Assembly: GCA_964393975.1 (NCBI GenBank)
Contig: CAYMVO010000006.1
Location: forward strand, 1-63,572
Origin: CALVNN01 sp964393975
Lineage (GTDB): Bacteria; Bacillota; Clostridia; Christensenellales; UBA1242
Length of the DNA stretch: 63,572 nt
Direction: 5' to 3'
This document shows, piece by piece, positions 62,711-63,572 of this stretch. Positions within the stretch are counted from its first letter, which is position 1, and the number at the start of each line of letters is the position of its first letter. A program made the position numbers and the translations under genes. The notes under the pieces are model-generated. The model did no database searches. It saw only the letters and a list, made by a program, of their open reading frames with translations, and was not told the origin of the DNA.

Positions 62711-63572
62711 ATGGATAAAATATCGCTCATTGATGTAAACAAACCTGAAAAGGTTAAAGATGTAATTAATGAATTAATAGACAATCAGACAGCAACGCCA
62801 GAAGTGACAAAAGAAGATGTTGGTTTGAGTAATGTAGACAATACTAGTGATGCGGACAAGCCCGTTTCGATTTATCAAAGAACATATATTGACAGTCAAG
62901 ATGAAAAATCTGTAAAGTTAAGCAGTGATACAGCACAAACAATTGATAGTGATTTGACAATAGCTGAAGGGTGTGCATTAAGCGCGCAACAAAGCGATGG
63001 TGAAAATGTGAATGTTGCAAGCGTCACAAGTACGGACACTGAAAAATTGGTTGTGGGCGACACAAAGATACCACTAATATTAGAGTATAGTCAAAGTAAT
63101 TCTATCAGTAACCCTCAAGTTATATATTTAGATTCTACAGACATTGAAAGAACCGATTATTTAGCGTTGCTTAGTGATGTAACTGCACTAGAAGATAAAT
63201 TAAATGATGTAATTGCTCAAAAAGCTTCACTTCAAATAGTTTCTGCGTTGCCTACAACGGATATAAACGAAAGTGTTTTATACTTAGTTGCTAAAACTAA
63301 CGCAACAACTAATAATAGTTATGATGAGTATGTGTATGTGAATGGCGAGTGGGAGTATTTAGGACTACGTAAGATTGATTTAACTGATTATTATACGAAA
63401 GCGGAAACTGATGCTCAAATAAGTTCTTTAAGCGCTAGTGTTGGATCACGAATACAAAGCTTAGAGGGTTCAGTAAATGCTTTAAGTAATCAAATAAATG
63501 AAACAAATTGTAATACAATATCTACCGCGGTAAAGGAGTCGTTAGCGGAAGATTTTAGCACGGTCAATGCTA
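62711..63572 (+). CDS. Tail fibre protein, cut by window end
   Basis: The ATG at 62711 follows AGGAGGG by four or so bases. 287 codons are open to the edge. Tell-tale fibre motifs are VGLSNVDNTSDADKPVS (about 37-53) and LTDYYTKAETDAQISSL (about 235-251), as in many phage tail fibres, then coiled coil. The C-terminus lies beyond the window. Confidence 0.85.
   Translation, partial: MDKISLIDVNKPEKVKDVINELIDNQTATPEVTKEDVGLSNVDNTSDADKPVSIYQRTYIDSQDEKSVKLSSDTAQTIDSDLTIAEGCALSAQQSDGENVNVASVTSTDTEKLVVGDTKIPLILEYSQSNSISNPQVIYLDSTDIERTDYLALLSDVTALEDKLNDVIAQKASLQIVSALPTTDINESVLYLVAKTNATTNNSYDEYVYVNGEWEYLGLRKIDLTDYYTKAETDAQISSLSASVGSRIQSLEGSVNALSNQINETNCNTISTAVKESLAEDFSTVNA

Larger units (their letters stand above)
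40520..63572. mobile_element. Prophage, left end to beyond the window
   Basis: A leftward integrase-lipoprotein-repressor block next to tRNA-Ser, a rightward early block, terminase, portal, scaffold, capsid, adaptor, stem protein and fibres follow in the usual order of a tailed phage. Lysis genes and the right attachment site would lie beyond 63572, so the core att sequence cannot be defined here. Apart from one HTH gene the open frames look intact. Confidence 0.93.

Noticed and set aside
1..63572. CRISPR array
   Set aside because: No evenly spaced short repeats were seen; the repeats present are single pairs or coding repeats.

Overview
The window is A+T-rich bacterial DNA from the low-GC Gram-positive (Bacillota) group, probably an uncultured Clostridia- or Bacilli-like gut organism. 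The reasons are strong GGAGG-type ribosome binding sites, many GTG/TTG starts, consensus TTGACA-17-TATAAT promoters, CotF-type spore-coat proteins, a SipW-type signal peptide, comF, yqeY, pnuC and a Firmicutes-type enolase. TGA is used as a stop, so the code is standard. No species can be named from the sequence alone.

Chromosomal part (1 to about 40.5 kb). Positions 217-10701 hold one giant minus-strand lipoprotein gene (3494 aa) with about 33 degenerate fibronectin-like repeats and a GLUG-type C-terminus. Then come a two-gene operon that looks like an RloA/RloB (AAA ATPase plus TOPRIM-like) defence pair (11066-13050), a TasA/camelysin-like secreted protein, a DUF234-type ATPase flanked by perfect 40-bp direct repeats, a MazG-like protein, comF and yqeY, and a single-pass membrane protein. 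Next are a frameshifted N-formylglutamate-amidohydrolase-like gene and an exporter locus: a 48-aa peptide followed by two ABC half-transporters whose nucleotide-binding halves are identical in DNA. These are followed by a TrpF-like enzyme, an IS3-type deletion remnant, a GNAT acetyltransferase, a heterodimeric ABC exporter, two CotF-like proteins, PnuC and enolase.

Positions 34.4-39.2 kb form a decaying accessory region. An apparent RiPP operon lies here: a 22-aa Cys-rich precursor, a 12-bp attenuator hairpin, a radical SAM/SPASM enzyme and a SAM methyltransferase. A second, broken copy of the precursor and of pieces of the radical SAM gene lies 3.4 kb away in a direct repeat that also carries an IS3 transposase remnant. 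The radical SAM gene has Phe in place of the first cluster Cys, and the methyltransferase is frameshifted. tRNA-Leu(GAG) sits at the edge of this repeat. A 1.1-kb stretch with no protein gene (39.3-40.4 kb) contains a strong promoter and a well-folded candidate non-coding RNA.

Prophage (about 40.52 kb to the right end, incomplete). It starts beside tRNA-Ser(GCU) with a tyrosine integrase. The leftward lysogeny genes are integrase, a lipoprotein and a CI-like repressor. The rightward genes are a Cro-like regulator, a replication/recombination block (Gp157, Sak4-like ATPase, ERCC4 nuclease, DUF6291, SSB), many small early genes, both terminase subunits, portal, scaffold, N4-gp56-type capsid, adaptor, a large tail/stem protein and tail fibres. 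A perfect 23-bp inverted repeat, spanning 156 bp in all, sits just after the Cro-like gene and removes the start of a second HTH gene.

Three broken genes (19.8, 34.9 and 36.8 kb) are each repaired by adding one base to an A or T run. This suggests either slippage decay or homopolymer errors in the assembly, and it should be settled before the losses are interpreted biologically.
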